From positions 21,885,555 to 21,949,554 of the forward strand of contig NC_065875.1 of NCBI RefSeq assembly GCF_933775445.1: DNA of 64,000 bases, written 5' to 3'. The notes beneath the pieces were generated by a model, which saw only the letters and a program-made list of their open reading frames with translations, was not told where the DNA came from and did not search any database. This document shows positions 1-11,454 of this stretch, in pieces. A program made the position numbers and the translations under genes. Source of the DNA: Argentina anserina. Its lineage: Eukaryota > Streptophyta > Magnoliopsida > Rosales > Rosaceae. The stretch's first letter is position 1. Each line of letters begins with the position of its first letter.

Positions 1-1111
1 GCATTATCTTTGACGACATACTAAAATAGTTAAACATATGAAGTTGTCAATGTCACCCTCTTTACTAATTGGTATTTGATATGATAAATAAGTTGGTTAG
101 TTGAGATTGTATTTTGGGGTTTTGATTATGTATTATCCTCTTATATTTTGTGTTTTTTTAATGGTTATTGCTTATGACTTACAAGCTACATTTTTGGATT
201 TACTTAAAAAATATCGAATAAGAGAAGAACATGTATTCCACTTGTGCGAATTGTGTTATAAGTGAATATTGGATATTAGAAGAGCATATATTCTGATGTG
301 TATTGTGCCATTTGTGCGAATTGCGTGATTCATGACTATATCAATTCACTAAATCGATAACTAGAAAAAAAACATCATAACCATTGACCATGATGTATCA
401 ATAACCATTTACCATAAGCATATCGATTAGAATGAATCGAGCTTGATTGAGTTGAACCATGTGGTTGATTCTTGTAAGACAATCTCAATAATTTCTCAAT
501 TTCTCTTTTTAAATTACAAAAGATGACGGAGTGAGTGTGAGTGGTCTAAATATGACGGCCCACATACAATGTTTTCCACAAGCTAAAATTCAAATAAAAA
601 AAACCTCTTATTATCAAACAAAGTTCAATTGTTACACCGTATCAACCTCATTAAATTTATTTTCTCATTTTGTTTTACTTAAGGAAGAACAAATTTTTCA
701 CCTAAAGAAATTAAGAAAAATAAGTTCAACCTACAGAAAACAGTTCCAGCAGATTTCAATGAAAGAAAGCAGGTGGCATAAACCTAAAAAATGAAAGAAA
801 ACGAAGAAAACGAGGGTAAATGCATTAACCAATCAGAAAATGGCTGTCCCGAGTGTACTCTACAATGACACAACAAAATGAAGAACGAGGGCATCACAAC
901 CGTCAACAACCGAGAAGTCAAAAAAGCATCAGGTTCCCCAATGTGGGCCCAAAGGTCCTCATGATCAACGGTCCACAAGTGAAGCATCGGGGTTGAAAGG
1001 GAGTGGGACACGCGCACAGAGAGGTTTCTCTTAGCCACGAAGTCACGAACTCCCCTTTCCCCTCTTATTTTCGGAGCCCCGACCCGTTTTAATATTTGAA
1101 TATTCTCAATT
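1..1111. other. Intergenic DNA upstream of eIF4B
   Basis: AT-rich sequence with no convincing gene. Open frames here are short, with no family resemblance and no splice-consistent extension. Near 235-330 there is a loose internal repeat of a short motif (ttgtgcgaattg). The last few hundred bases are presumably the eIF4B promoter. Confidence 0.5.
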
Positions 1112-1118
1112 TATAAAA
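1112..1118 (+). promoter_or_regulatory. TATA box candidate for eIF4B
   Basis: TATAAAA lies 102 bases before the eIF4B start codon. It would place transcription start near 1145, giving a leader of about 75 bases. This is position and motif evidence only. Confidence 0.5.
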
Positions 1119-1219
1119 GTCCGTATCGTTTTTTTTTGTTTCGCTGTTCAAATTTTTCTGGTCCATTTTGCAGTGGTTGTTCTCACACACAAACACACAG
1201 ATCTCGCAAACCGTCGAAC

Positions 1220-4200
1220 ATGTCCAAACCCTGGGGTGTTATCGGCGCCTGGGCCGCCGAGGCCGAGCGCGCTGAGGCTGAGGAGCTCGCGGCAGCCCAA
1301 GCCGCCGAGTCCCAGAGCTTCCCGAGCCTCAAGGAAGCCGTCACCGCCAAGCCCAAGAAGAAGAAGACCACCCTCTCCCTCTCCGAATTCACCCTCGGCT
1401 CCGCTTACTCCTCCGCCGCCCCCACCTCCGGCTCCACCCGCCTCACCCCCGACGAGATGCTCCGCCTCCCCACCGGCCCCAAGGAGCGCACCCCCGAGGA
1501 AATGCAGTACGGCAGCCGCGGCTTCTCCTCCTACGGCCGCCCCGGCCCCAATCCGGGTCGGGGAAGGGACCGCGACGACTCCGACGGGTCCTGGGGCGGA
1601 GGTGGTGGCGGCGGCAGAAGACCCTACGGCGGATTCGACGACGACCGGAGGGGCCCGCCTTCTAGGGCTTCAGATTTGGATTTGCCGTCTAGGGCTGACG
1701 AGGTCGACAATTGGGCCTCCGCTAAGAAGCCTCTTCAGTCTTTCGATTCGGGTCGGCAGAACCGCTACGGCGGTGGCGGAGGAGGCGCGATCGGCGGAGG
1801 GTTCTCTAGGGCTGACGAAGTTGATAACTGGGGCGCTGGGAAAAGGCCTGTCCAGCAGCCAGCTAGATCATCCACATTCGGGTCCGGGTTTCGCGATTCG
1901 GGCCCTGAACCCGATCGCTGGGCTAGAGGCGTACCTGTTAGTGGTGGTGAGAGAGAGCGGCCTAGGTTGGTTTTGGATCCCCGGAAAGACGTAAATGACC
2001 CTGCAGTTCAGGTGGTGAAGAGCAATAAGCCGAGCCCTTTCGGCGCGGCGAGGCCGAGAGAGGAGATTCTAGCTGAGAAGGGATTGGATTGGAAGAAGCT
2101 GGACTCAGATATTGAGGCCAAGAAGACGAGTAGGCCGTCCAGTGGGCATTCGAGCCGGCCCACGAGTGCTCAGTCGAGCCGGTCTGAGGGTGTGGGGGTG
2201 CATGGGACTGACAATGTGGTGAAGCCGAGGCCGAAAGTGAACCCGTTTGGGGATGCCAAGCCGAGGGAAGTGTTGCTGGAGGAGCAAGGTAAGGATTGGA
2301 GGAAGATTGATCAGCAGTTTGAGCATCGCGTGATTGACAGGTATGTTGTGCTTGTATATTTGTTCATTTGCATTCCTTATGTATATCTTGTGCAATGATA
2401 TTAATGTTGTATAGTGGTATGAGATTAAGAAGAAATAATGTGTAGTGTATTAGTGGACCTGATCTGTGTAGTTTTGGGCTTAAGTGAACTGTAAATGAAC
2501 CCTTTAGTGAAACTTGAGTTGCTTTCTAAAACTGGAAAAGCTCTCACGAAGCTGTTATTAGCTTAACGTATGCGATATTCTGTTAATACAAATTTTGACT
2601 TATCATGCCGTTTAATTGTCAGCAATAATATTTTTCTTTTCCCTTTCCTCAAGTAGTGTTTCCAATCCTGCTTATATATTTACTGAGTTTAGTTGTTACT
2701 TAGTGTTGTATTAAAGGTTTACAATAGGCTGTTGTAATAGTTATTAGGGGGAGGATATTGGACCAGTTTGAATTTATGTATATCAGATTCTGCTGGACTT
2801 CAAATGTACGGGCATAATTATTGTGCACTGAGATGTTAACTTATAACTTGGTGTTGGAGTTGATTCCACTAGCCTGTGCCTAGCCAACACTGAGACGGAA
2901 GACCTAGAGGCGATTTATCTCAACTTGGGAAGAATGTACATGATGAAATACTTGTCCTAGGGATCTCAACCTCCTATGACATTTTGGCCATTGCATATTA
3001 TTAAGTGACATTTCCCTTAATATGCTTACTTGAAAAAAAAAAAACAAAAAAACTAGTTATTATACCCCTCCCACTCTTCGTGACATATACACATAGATTG
3101 TTTGTGGTGTTTTCTTTGTCTTGCCATTTGTGGTGACTGATATCACAGAGCACTGTGCAAAGAAATGTCAAGGGGAATATCCTCTGTTTTCTTGTAACAA
3201 ATGTGATTTCATGATTAGGAATTATCAGGATGTTGGTTTGTGTAGCTTGGTGTCCTTTCTATGTCAAGATTTTATATTATAATAAGATGCTTGTTTTTTG
3301 AATTATTCAGAGCTCTGAGCTTTTATAAGTATTCCCTTTTCGTTCTTAAATGGTAACATAGGAGATTTACGTAGTGTGAAAAGAATACTCGACTTAGTAA
3401 GGTCAACTTGCATCATGATCTGGGAATTGGTTTCCGAGGTAAACATAATTGCCAATAATTTCTTGGGTACTAGAGATGTCACTTAGATTGACTGGTAGGC
3501 AATTTGCACCTGGATTTGAGATCAACTTTATGTGCCAACAATCACACTTTACATCATGGTCAAGTACATTAATGCATTAAAATCCTGGGAGTAAGTGAAC
3601 TAGCAAGTTATTTCCTTTTAGGCTGCTGCATTTTACTTTTAATTTGTCTTTTCTTCGTTTTTGTTTGGAGGTTTGCGTGCTCATATGTGACCTTTGGTTT
3701 ATGGAAGTTTATGTTCTTGAGCTCTTACGGAAAAATCTTTCAGGATTGAAACTGAGGAGGAAAAAGATTTAAAGGAAGAAATAGAAGGTTTAAAGAAGGA
3801 GCTTCAATCAACAAATAACGTGAACAATGAAACTGTGCAAGATTCTAGTGCCACCCAGCCAAGTTTACATGATATAGTACGTCAAAAGGAAAGGGATTTA
3901 GAGTTGCTGATCCGTGATTTAGATGATAAAGTCCGATTTGGGCAGAAAGCTATTGACAGGCCTGGGTCTGGAGCAGGAAGGCCTGGGTCTGGAGCAGGCA
4001 GGGCTGGCAGCTTTCTTGACAGAACTCCTTTTCAGTCTGGATCGTATGAAGATTCTAGAAATATGGAATATATGGATAGACCACGTTCACATGGCAAAGG
4101 AGATGCATGGGGAAGGCCGTCTGATGACAGAAGGGGATTCCAAGGTAACAGGGAAAGGGGATTTCAAGGTAATCGAGAAGGGGCATACCAGAGTAGCAGG

Positions 4201-4380
4201 GAAGGAGGATACCAGGGTGGCAGGGAAGGAGGATTTCTAGGGAACAGAGACTTCCACAGGTCAGGATTCCTTAGTATGTGTGTGGTTAGCCTTTTAGGAG
4301 CTTGATTGTGGATGTCTCAAATGGGACATGATATTTGAACCTTGTTATTTTGCAGGTCAAGTTCAAGAGAGAGATGGTGA
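1220..4380 (+). CDS. EIF4B: Eukaryotic translation initiation factor 4B (plant eIF4B)
   Basis: eIF4B stimulates the eIF4A/eIF4F helicase and mRNA binding to the 43S ribosome in the cytosol. Exons: 1220-2340, 3744-4259, 4356-4380, giving 553 residues, the usual length for plant eIF4B. The start MSKPWGVIGAWAAEAERAEA is the conserved plant eIF4B N-terminus. Upstream in-frame codons lie in the leader and were not used. A lysine patch (KPKKKKTT) follows near residue 50, then glycine-rich stretches and repeats of SRADEVDNW (about residues 155-215). Two copies of a PFG.A.PRE..L...G.DWKK module follow (about 275-380). Exon 2 opens with a charged coiled-coil-like segment and ends in RGG-like repeats (GFQGNRE, GGYQGGRE). 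The last exon supplies only a few residues (SSRERW). Both introns are GT-AG and keep frame; intron 1 is 1.4 kb. Exon 1 is very GC-rich at its 5' half. Identity is strong. Confidence 0.93.
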
Positions 4381-5466
4381 ACAACGAAACTGTGCCTAAT
4401 GGATTCATTGAATTTATCTTCTACCTTTGACAAGCAGAATCAAATAATTTTGGCGTCTCTCTTTTTGTTTTCTTCATTTTGCTCCGGAAAATGGAGCAAG
4501 CATTATTGATTACTGGCACCGGGAGAAAGTCTTGCGTTGATCTATTGTTACTGCTCGAACCCATGTAAAATTGCGATTTTCCCTACCTTTTTATTTGTCT
4601 GTTCTATATCAGGGAGCCTGTATTGATCTTAGGATCCAATTTTACTAAACACTGGGACTTGCTAGACTATTTCTGTGACTATAAACTCTGTCTTATACAT
4701 ATTATTTGATTCTTACTGTTCTGGAAAATCTTGCACTCATTCTCATTTTCGTTTTCATTCTCTTCCTTTGTTGCCTACTGGCTTAACTTTTGCAGTACAG
4801 AAAGATAAACAGGTTGCAGTTCTCATATTTCAACACTTCGCCAACGTGTCTAGTGCACCAAGCCCTGGTAATTGTTTGTATGCGTTCAATTTTACCCAAA
4901 ACCAATTTAATCACTTCTGTTTATACGGATTCGTTATTTGAAGCTGTTACCTACAAGGGCATTTAAGTTGAACAGAACTGTTCTTTGTCCTAGGTAACGC
5001 ACAAGGGCATTCAAGTTCAAGGAAGCTATGATTAATACAAAAAAAAAAGACAATTTCTTATAAAATGGAAAGTGAAGCCTAACGCTCTGTAAGGAAACTG
5101 CTCTGTATGTCAGTAACGATTACGACACTGGTATTTGGTACACAGTATATATGATGTCGGAGATTGACCAACTCAACGAGGCAAGCATTGACTTAAAACA
5201 AATGAAACCTGAATATTGTAATGACGATGAGATCACCTTGGCTTTTTTGCTTTTTATTGTTTACGTTTACATCTACTACCAGGTGACCTTAAGCCCAAGA
5301 CTCTCTCTTCAGATTTTATGAACATTCCATGTCAGTTTCTTCAACCTCTTGATCAAGCTAACTTCTCAGCCTCAGATCTGTAAAAAATTGTACGAACTGA
5401 TTCTGTGATTCTCAGAATTGTACTGCACATACATATATTTCTTGTTTGCTGAAAGATCTGATATAT
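4381..5466. other. 3' region of eIF4B and upstream region of first GDSL gene
   Basis: Contains the presumed eIF4B 3' UTR and the GDSL-A promoter. Open frames here have no recognisable family. I see no clear TATA box before the GDSL-A start. Confidence 0.4.
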
Positions 5467-7442
5467 ATGGACCCTGTGAGAAGGCAACGGGGATTGAAGA
5501 GGAGTGTTGAAGCAGTAACAGTTGGAGTTGTTTTAGTTGGTCTGGTTTTAGCTTTTCTGGGCCTTAGACCCCAAAAGATTCAATCAAGTGGTTGTCACAT
5601 TCCGGCAATCTATAACTTTGGCGATTCAAATTCCGACACAGGAGGTCTATCAGCTGTGTTTCATCAGCTTCCTTCTCCCTATGGCAATACATTCTTTGGC
5701 AAACCTTCGGGAAGATTCTCCGATGGGCGTCTCATGATCGATTTCATAGGTTTGTAACTTTGTATGTCAACTTTGCTTATATGACTATTGCAGTTGCAAG
5801 TAGTTTATAAAAATCTTGGATGCTTTTCTTTCTCTCCTGTGAATTTTCATATAGTGACTGATGTATGTAATGATCCTTAGTGTCTTATAAGCATGATTGT
5901 TTTCATTTAGCTATAAAGACAATGTATTTCATGGCCTATTTAAAGTTATAACTCAGAATCCTACGTAAATAGGTCTAAGCTTGTGTTGCTATAACCTTTG
6001 CAGTATGTTTTCATTGTGTTTCTTGTATCAAGGATAATTGGGGATCTAAATATTCTATTTGGCAATCTTGCAGCTCAGAAGTTAGGTTTGCCGTATTTGA
6101 GTGCGTATCTTGATTCTTTTGGAGCAAACTTCCATCATGGAGTAAATTTTGCAACTGGAGGATCTACAATTATGCCAATAGATGGAAGATTGTTTGAAGG
6201 AATATTTAGTCCCATTTCTCTGAACATACAGTTTTCACAGTTTGTGCAGCTTAAATCTCGTGTAAATGAGGTTCTAAGTCAAGGTTAGAGACATTTTCTG
6301 AAAATGATCCTGTTGTGATAGGGAGTTGGGGGAGTTACCTCAATATGTTGCACTCAATTGTGGTTGATTTTCAGATAAAAACTCATATGTCAGCGCCACC
6401 ATCCCAACACCAGAGGACTTCTCGAAGGCATTGTACACCATAGACATAGGACAAAACGATATTCATGCTGGACTAAGGTGGAAAACGTTAGAACAAGTCC
6501 TGGAATCCATTTCAGACATGACTGCCAAGTTAGCTTTGACAATAGAGGTAAAAGTTTCATGAGCATATAGTGTTATTTCAGGATTGCCTCTTTGGGGTAT
6601 ACATTGTAGTTTATCTTAGTATTAAAATAAAGAAAGAAGTTCTAAGTACTAGATTCTTTTCAAAGTCATTTGTCACATGAATTCACCAAATATGTACCGT
6701 TAAATAATGCAGTTCAGTCAGAAGAGAGCCTAGCTATATTTCTGTTTTAACTTTGATGTACTCAATAAATTATGTTCTTAAACAGCATAATGAGATTGTA
6801 TTTTTGCAGCAACTATACCAGCAAGGCAGTAGAATATTTTGGATCCATAACACAGGTCCACTCGGCTGCTTGCCTTTGTGTCTTGCACATTCGCAGCCAG
6901 GAGACAGTGACCTGGATCAGAATGGCTGTTTGAAGACTTACAATGAGGTGGCCCAAGAATTTAACAGACTGCTCAAAGAGAGAGTGCTTGATCTTAGAGC
7001 CAAGCTATCGGATGCAGTTCTTATTTATATCGATATCTATACAGCAAAATACACACTCATTAGTGAAGCAGAGAAGTATGGTAAGCTTCTTCCTCTTTAT
7101 GCCTAGAACAAATTGAAAGTAGCATTTCTGTATGTCATTCTTTGGCATGTCCAAACCTCTCTTGTTTGGACATATATTTCAGGTTTTAGTGATCCTCTAG
7201 GCCAATGCTGCGGAGGCCAAGGTGATTCTCCTTTCCATTGTGGGGTTAATACTACTACTAGTGCCAATGGCACTCAAGTATTTGGTGGCTCCTGTAGCAA
7301 TCCTTCAAAGTACATTAACTGGGATAGTGTGCACTATACAGATGCTGCAAACGAATGGATAGCCAAACGAGTACTAGACGGCTCATTCTCAGACCCTCCA
7401 GTTTCAATCACTGAAGTGTGTCGAAAACCTCCACAACTTTGA
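5467..7442 (+). CDS. GDSL esterase/lipase, tandem copy A
   Basis: SGNH-fold GDSL esterase/lipase of the ENOD8 / At5g14450-like group, which hydrolyses ester bonds, usually in the wall or extracellular space. Exons: 5467-5749, 6074-6283, 6375-6547, 6810-7080, 7183-7442; 398 residues. Block I is [10 protein letters not shown], with the nucleophile Ser about residue 54. Block II is [11 protein letters not shown], block III is IGQND, and the C-terminal block V is [10 protein letters not shown] with the catalytic Asp/His. The first ATG in frame is at 5467. Unlike copies B and C, the N-terminus is basic (MDPVRRQRG) and followed by a hydrophobic segment at about residues 17-33, so a signal anchor or less usual signal peptide is possible. 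Exon 4 is 271 bases, as in both paralogues. Substrate is not predictable from sequence. Confidence 0.9.
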
Positions 7443-7565
7443 TTCCTCCTGTGTTGTATTTTGGCATCAGATTTATGTTGTACATGGATTAATGCACATG
7501 CATGAATAAACGACCATTTCTGACTTCTGAGTTCTTTTTTCCCATAAAAAAATAGTGACTAAAAT

Positions 7566-7638
7566 CGACTTCACTGGGGATCGAACCCAGAATCTCTGGT
7601 TTCGTAGACCAGCGCCTTATCCATTGGGCCATGAAGTC
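7566..7638 (-). tRNA. tRNA-Arg(ACG)
   Basis: The complement folds as a full cloverleaf. The acceptor GACTTCA pairs with TGAAGTC. The anticodon arm is CTGGT-CTACGAA-ACCAG with anticodon ACG, and the T arm is CTGGG-TTCGATC-CCCAG. Box A (TGGCCCAATGG) and box B (GGTTCGATCCC) of the internal Pol III promoter are intact. There is no intron. It lies about 125 bases past the GDSL-A stop, on the opposite strand. The base after the acceptor is the discriminator G (7566). Confidence 0.95.
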
Positions 7639-7887
7639 ATGTTGCTGGTTTGCATCCACTTTTTATTTTTCAACACTTGCCTTCTTCTTGTCAAAGGAAA
7701 CCTAAAGATTCCCTCATGAAAAAAGCTGGACTGCTTTGTGTCAAAACGCTAAAAGTGGCTCAAGAAATTTCAAAAGGTGCCAAATTTGGTCACAAAAGTT
7801 GTTCTAACAGTCTAACAAAAAAAAAAAGTTGTTCTAGCAGCAATTTCAAGTGAAAAAAAGCTGCGGAGAGATTAGTTCCACCAATTT

Positions 7888-8956
7888 GAGTTTTTTTCAC
7901 CAACAGTCCCTCAACTCTGGTGTACCTACCAATGTGATACCTCAACTCTTAATCGTACCAATGTGATACCCAGACTCTAGTATTGCTATCATTGAAGTAC
8001 TTCCGTTAGTTTTTTTTAACTTTTTCGTTATCTTAGTGACGTGGCAGGTACGTCAGGCCCACAAAGAGGGTTAAAAGACAAAATTAACCTCATCTGAGAG
8101 GAGCAATGTTTTTCCCGCCCTTTACCTTGAGAAAGACACCCAACAATTCCAATTTTGGCGCCAATTTTCCCTCTCTACTCCTTAATTTGTGTCTCTTATC
8201 TAAACTAAAGAACTACCGCCAACCAGTCGACCACAATCTGATAAAACCTAGATCAATCTCATTTTCTATTTTTACCCTAGCACTTGTTAAACTAACAAAA
8301 TAAATATAGAAATTTATATGGAACATCTCATTTCCACAATCTCATAAGAATATAAAAACACATAACTTAACGAAATTCAAATACATGTTTAAGTACCATT
8401 AGTTGCCACATTTTATGTTGATCTGTCATGATTTTTGCTTGTAAGAACTAATGGTACATGTAGTTGAATTTCGTTAAGTTATGTGTTTCTATATTCTTAT
8501 GAGATTGTGGAAATGAGATGTTCCATATAAATTTCTATATTTATTCTGTTAGTTTAACAAGTGCTAGGGTAAAAATAGAAAATGAGATTGATCTAGGTTT
8601 TATCAGATTGTGGTCGACTGGTTGGCGGTAGTTCTTTAGTTTAGATAAGAGACACAAATTAAGGAGTATGGAGGGAAAATTGGCGCCAAAATTAGAATTG
8701 TTGGGTGTCTTTCTCAAGGTAAAGGGCGGGAAAAACATTGCTCCTCTCAGATAAGGTTAATTTTGTCTTTTAACCCTCTTTGTGGGCCTGACGTACCTGC
8801 CACGTCACTAAGATAACGGAAAAGTTAAAAAAAACTAACGGAAGTACTTCAATGATAGCAATACTAGAGTCTGGGTATCACATTGGTACGATTAAGAGTT
8901 GAGGTATCACATTGGTAGGTACACCAGAATTGAGGGACTGTTGGTGAAAAAAACTC
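7888..8956. mobile_element. Foldback (long-TIR) MULE-like element, copy 1
   Basis: A 1069-bp element made almost wholly of two inverted arms of about 0.5 kb around an 80-90 base loop (about 8380-8465). Ends are GAGTTTTTTTCACCAACAG and its complement. Flanks are caccaattt (7879-7887) and taccaattt (8957-8965), a 9-bp target duplication with one mismatch. A 9-bp duplication and GAG-starting long inverted ends fit the Mutator superfamily. No transposase is present, so it is non-autonomous. Each arm carries an open frame of 65 codons (8106-8303 +, 8541-8738 -) of unknown meaning. A second copy lies at 60626-61707. Confidence 0.85.
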
Positions 8957-9064
8957 TACCAATTTAAAGAGTTGAGTTACAAATTATTAATTACCTGATG
9001 TAGCAGAGCTTAACCCTATCCCAGCCCATCATACACCTCACCCTTGGTTGGTGCAGTTCTCATC

Positions 9065-9071
9065 TATAAAA
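9065..9071 (+). promoter_or_regulatory. TATA box candidate for GDSL-B
   Basis: TATAAAA lies 105 bases before the GDSL-B start codon and 109 bases after the end of the foldback element, so that element sits in the proximal promoter. Confidence 0.5.
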
Positions 9072-9175
9072 GTAGTGTACTATCACTCCCTTTTGTCAGT
9101 TCTCACTAGTCGGTAGTGTGCATCAGTGCATCACTGCCTCAGCTCTCTTCTTCATTATCTCTACCTCTCTGAAAT

Positions 9176-11061
9176 ATGGAATCACATTCTTCAGCAATCC
9201 TAGTAGTCCTCGCTCTTCTGGTGTCACTGTCTCCGGTGAGCTTGGCCCCAGCTTCATGTGACTTCCCAGCTATATTCAACTTCGGCGACTCAAACTCCGA
9301 CACCGGTGGCTTGTCTGCAGTCTTCGGCCAGGCACGTTCACCTGAGGGCATGACCTTCTTCCACGCCCCGGCTGGCCGCTACTGTGACGGCCGCCTCCTT
9401 ATTGACTTCATAGGTACCTCATTCTACGAGACTTTACCAATAATTTCTCTTCTAAAATCCACCGACATGATCATATACAACTATGTACGTCTTTATCTTT
9501 CTCATTATTTCCGTTTTAACTATACATTTCCAAGACGAGTTGTTGCAGACTTGCAGCCTTGAAATAAACTAAGACGTCTGCACTCTCAGCTGCTGGTCCT
9601 ACTTTGTTACAGTTACATTTTTTTCTTGATAGCTAACACACGTTTTATATAATTGAAGCTGATCTGGAAGCTCCCAAATGCCAAAATTATTGATAATTAT
9701 GATAAGTAATCACATGCATAATGCATTAAGCAAAAATAACAAATCATAGTGTTTAGTAATTAAGGGTTTTGATTGATTGAATGCTCTGTTTCAGCTGAGA
9801 GCCTCGGACTACCATTTCTTAGCGCATATCTCGACTCCGTGGGAAGCAACTTCACTCACGGAGCCAACTTCGCGACGGCCGGATCGACCATCCGGCCTCA
9901 GAACACGACTCTTCAGCAGAGTGGGTTTAGTCCCATCTCCGTGAACGTTCAGTACAACGAGTTCTATGATTTTCGTCCTAGGTCTCAAGTGGCTCGTGCT
10001 CGAGGTCATAACACTTTTTACTTCCCTAGTTCTATTTATTTGGACTTTCGAGTGAATTACTACAATATATGATTATTACTTTTCTTAGTTGAATCTGAAG
10101 CAGAGGATTATTACTTGTTATTCAAATGTAGGTGGTGTTTTTGCACAGCTGATGCCTAAAGCTGAAGATTTCTCTCGTGCATTGTACACCTTTGATATTG
10201 GTCAGAACGACTTGACAGCCGCTTTGTTCTTGAACATGTCCGTCGCCCAAGTTAAAGCAATTGTTCCTGATGTGCTCGATCAGTTCAAACAAGTCGTCAA
10301 GGTAATTCAGTAGCACTAATGTTAGAATATCATGATGAATATGCAAGTGCTTCCTAATAAGTGCTACGCTTTTGATAGTTCTGAAAGCAATGTTAAGCTT
10401 TAGAAGTATTCACTAATTTCTGGTATGTGTGAGTAGTGGGTACACAGTCAAGGAGGTAGAAACTTTTGGATACACAATACCGGACCGGTGGGTTGTCTGC
10501 CGTATGTACTGGACCGCCTACCGGTCTTAGTCTCGGAGATGGACCGTTACGGTTGCGCCACTCCTTTTAATGAACTAGCTCAGTTATTCAACCGTGGATT
10601 GAAGCACGCTGTGGTCCAGTTAAGGAAAGAGCTACATTCCTCTGCAATCACTTATGTTGATGTTTACAAGGCCAAGTTCAACCTTATTAGCCAACCACAA
10701 AAGCATGGCAAGTCCTTGGACCCCGGCACTTTCAATTTTTGGATGAACCAGCACTTAGTGAATGAACTTGTTTATCTTATATGAACATTATAATGCAGGA
10801 ATTGAAGAGCCGATAAAAGCATGTTGTGGCCACGGTGGGAAGTACAATTTCAATATTCATCTTGGATGTGGAGGAAGAAAGAAGGTTCATGGCAAAGAAA
10901 CATTAGTGGCGAAGGCATGTAAAGACCCATCGGTTCACGTAAATTGGGATGGGGTGCATTACTCCGAAGCTTCTAACAAGAAGATCTTCGATCAGATTGT
11001 AGATGGTTCACTTTCGGACCCTCCGGTCCCTTTGAAAATGGCTTGCCACAAGCACCATTGA
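9176..11061 (+). CDS. GDSL esterase/lipase, tandem copy B
   Basis: Same family and exon plan as copy A. Exons: 9176-9413, 9795-10004, 10132-10301, 10437-10707, 10799-11061; 383 residues. A cleavable signal peptide is likely (residues 1-27, hydrophobic LVVLALLVSLSPVSLA), so the product is probably secreted. Catalytic blocks are [26 protein letters not shown] and NWDGVHYSEAS. Intron 4 starts GCAAGT rather than GT. The exon end (split Gly codon) and exon length (271) match copies A and C exactly, so a GC-AG intron is the best reading. Exon 4 starts WVHSQGGRNFW after a TAG acceptor; the nearer CAG acceptor would run into a stop. The substrate is unknown. Confidence 0.9.
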
Positions 11062-11404
11062 ATCGCATAACCGCATGCGCGACTATTTTTCAGTATCGTT
11101 CCAATTTTATCAGATGTCTTATTCCCAAAAGTATCAATCGGGTGTATCCAAACAAAAAGAATCAAATGGGACACTCTTTCCATTGTTCAAATTAATAATT
11201 TTATTACATGCAAAGCGCAATCTCCTTTGTTTATGTTTGAACGCTTGAAATCAGGAGGATCAGTCATGTATTCTAGTTATGAAAGAGGCAGGTCCATGCA
11301 ACAATCGAGCAACAATCATAGGAAAAGGATAAGAAAGACCCAAGTGGACACTGCTCTCTTTTTTCTATCTTCTCTAAACAATTCACGATCCCATTGATCT
11401 TGAC

Positions 11405-11431
11405 CTCTCTCTCTCTCTCTCTCTCTCTCTC
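11405..11431 (+). promoter_or_regulatory. (CT)n pyrimidine tract upstream of GDSL-C
   Basis: A CT dinucleotide run ends about 24 bases before the GDSL-C start codon. Such Y-patches are common in plant core promoters and leaders. No function is shown by the sequence itself. Confidence 0.4.
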
Positions 11432-11454
11432 CGACACACACAACTGTTAGACAT

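Noticed and set aside
1173..1994. Long second open frame overlapping eIF4B exon 1
   Set aside because: It is Pro/Arg/Ser-rich because it reads the GC-rich eIF4B codons out of frame. The eIF4B frame has clear family motifs and splice-consistent exons.
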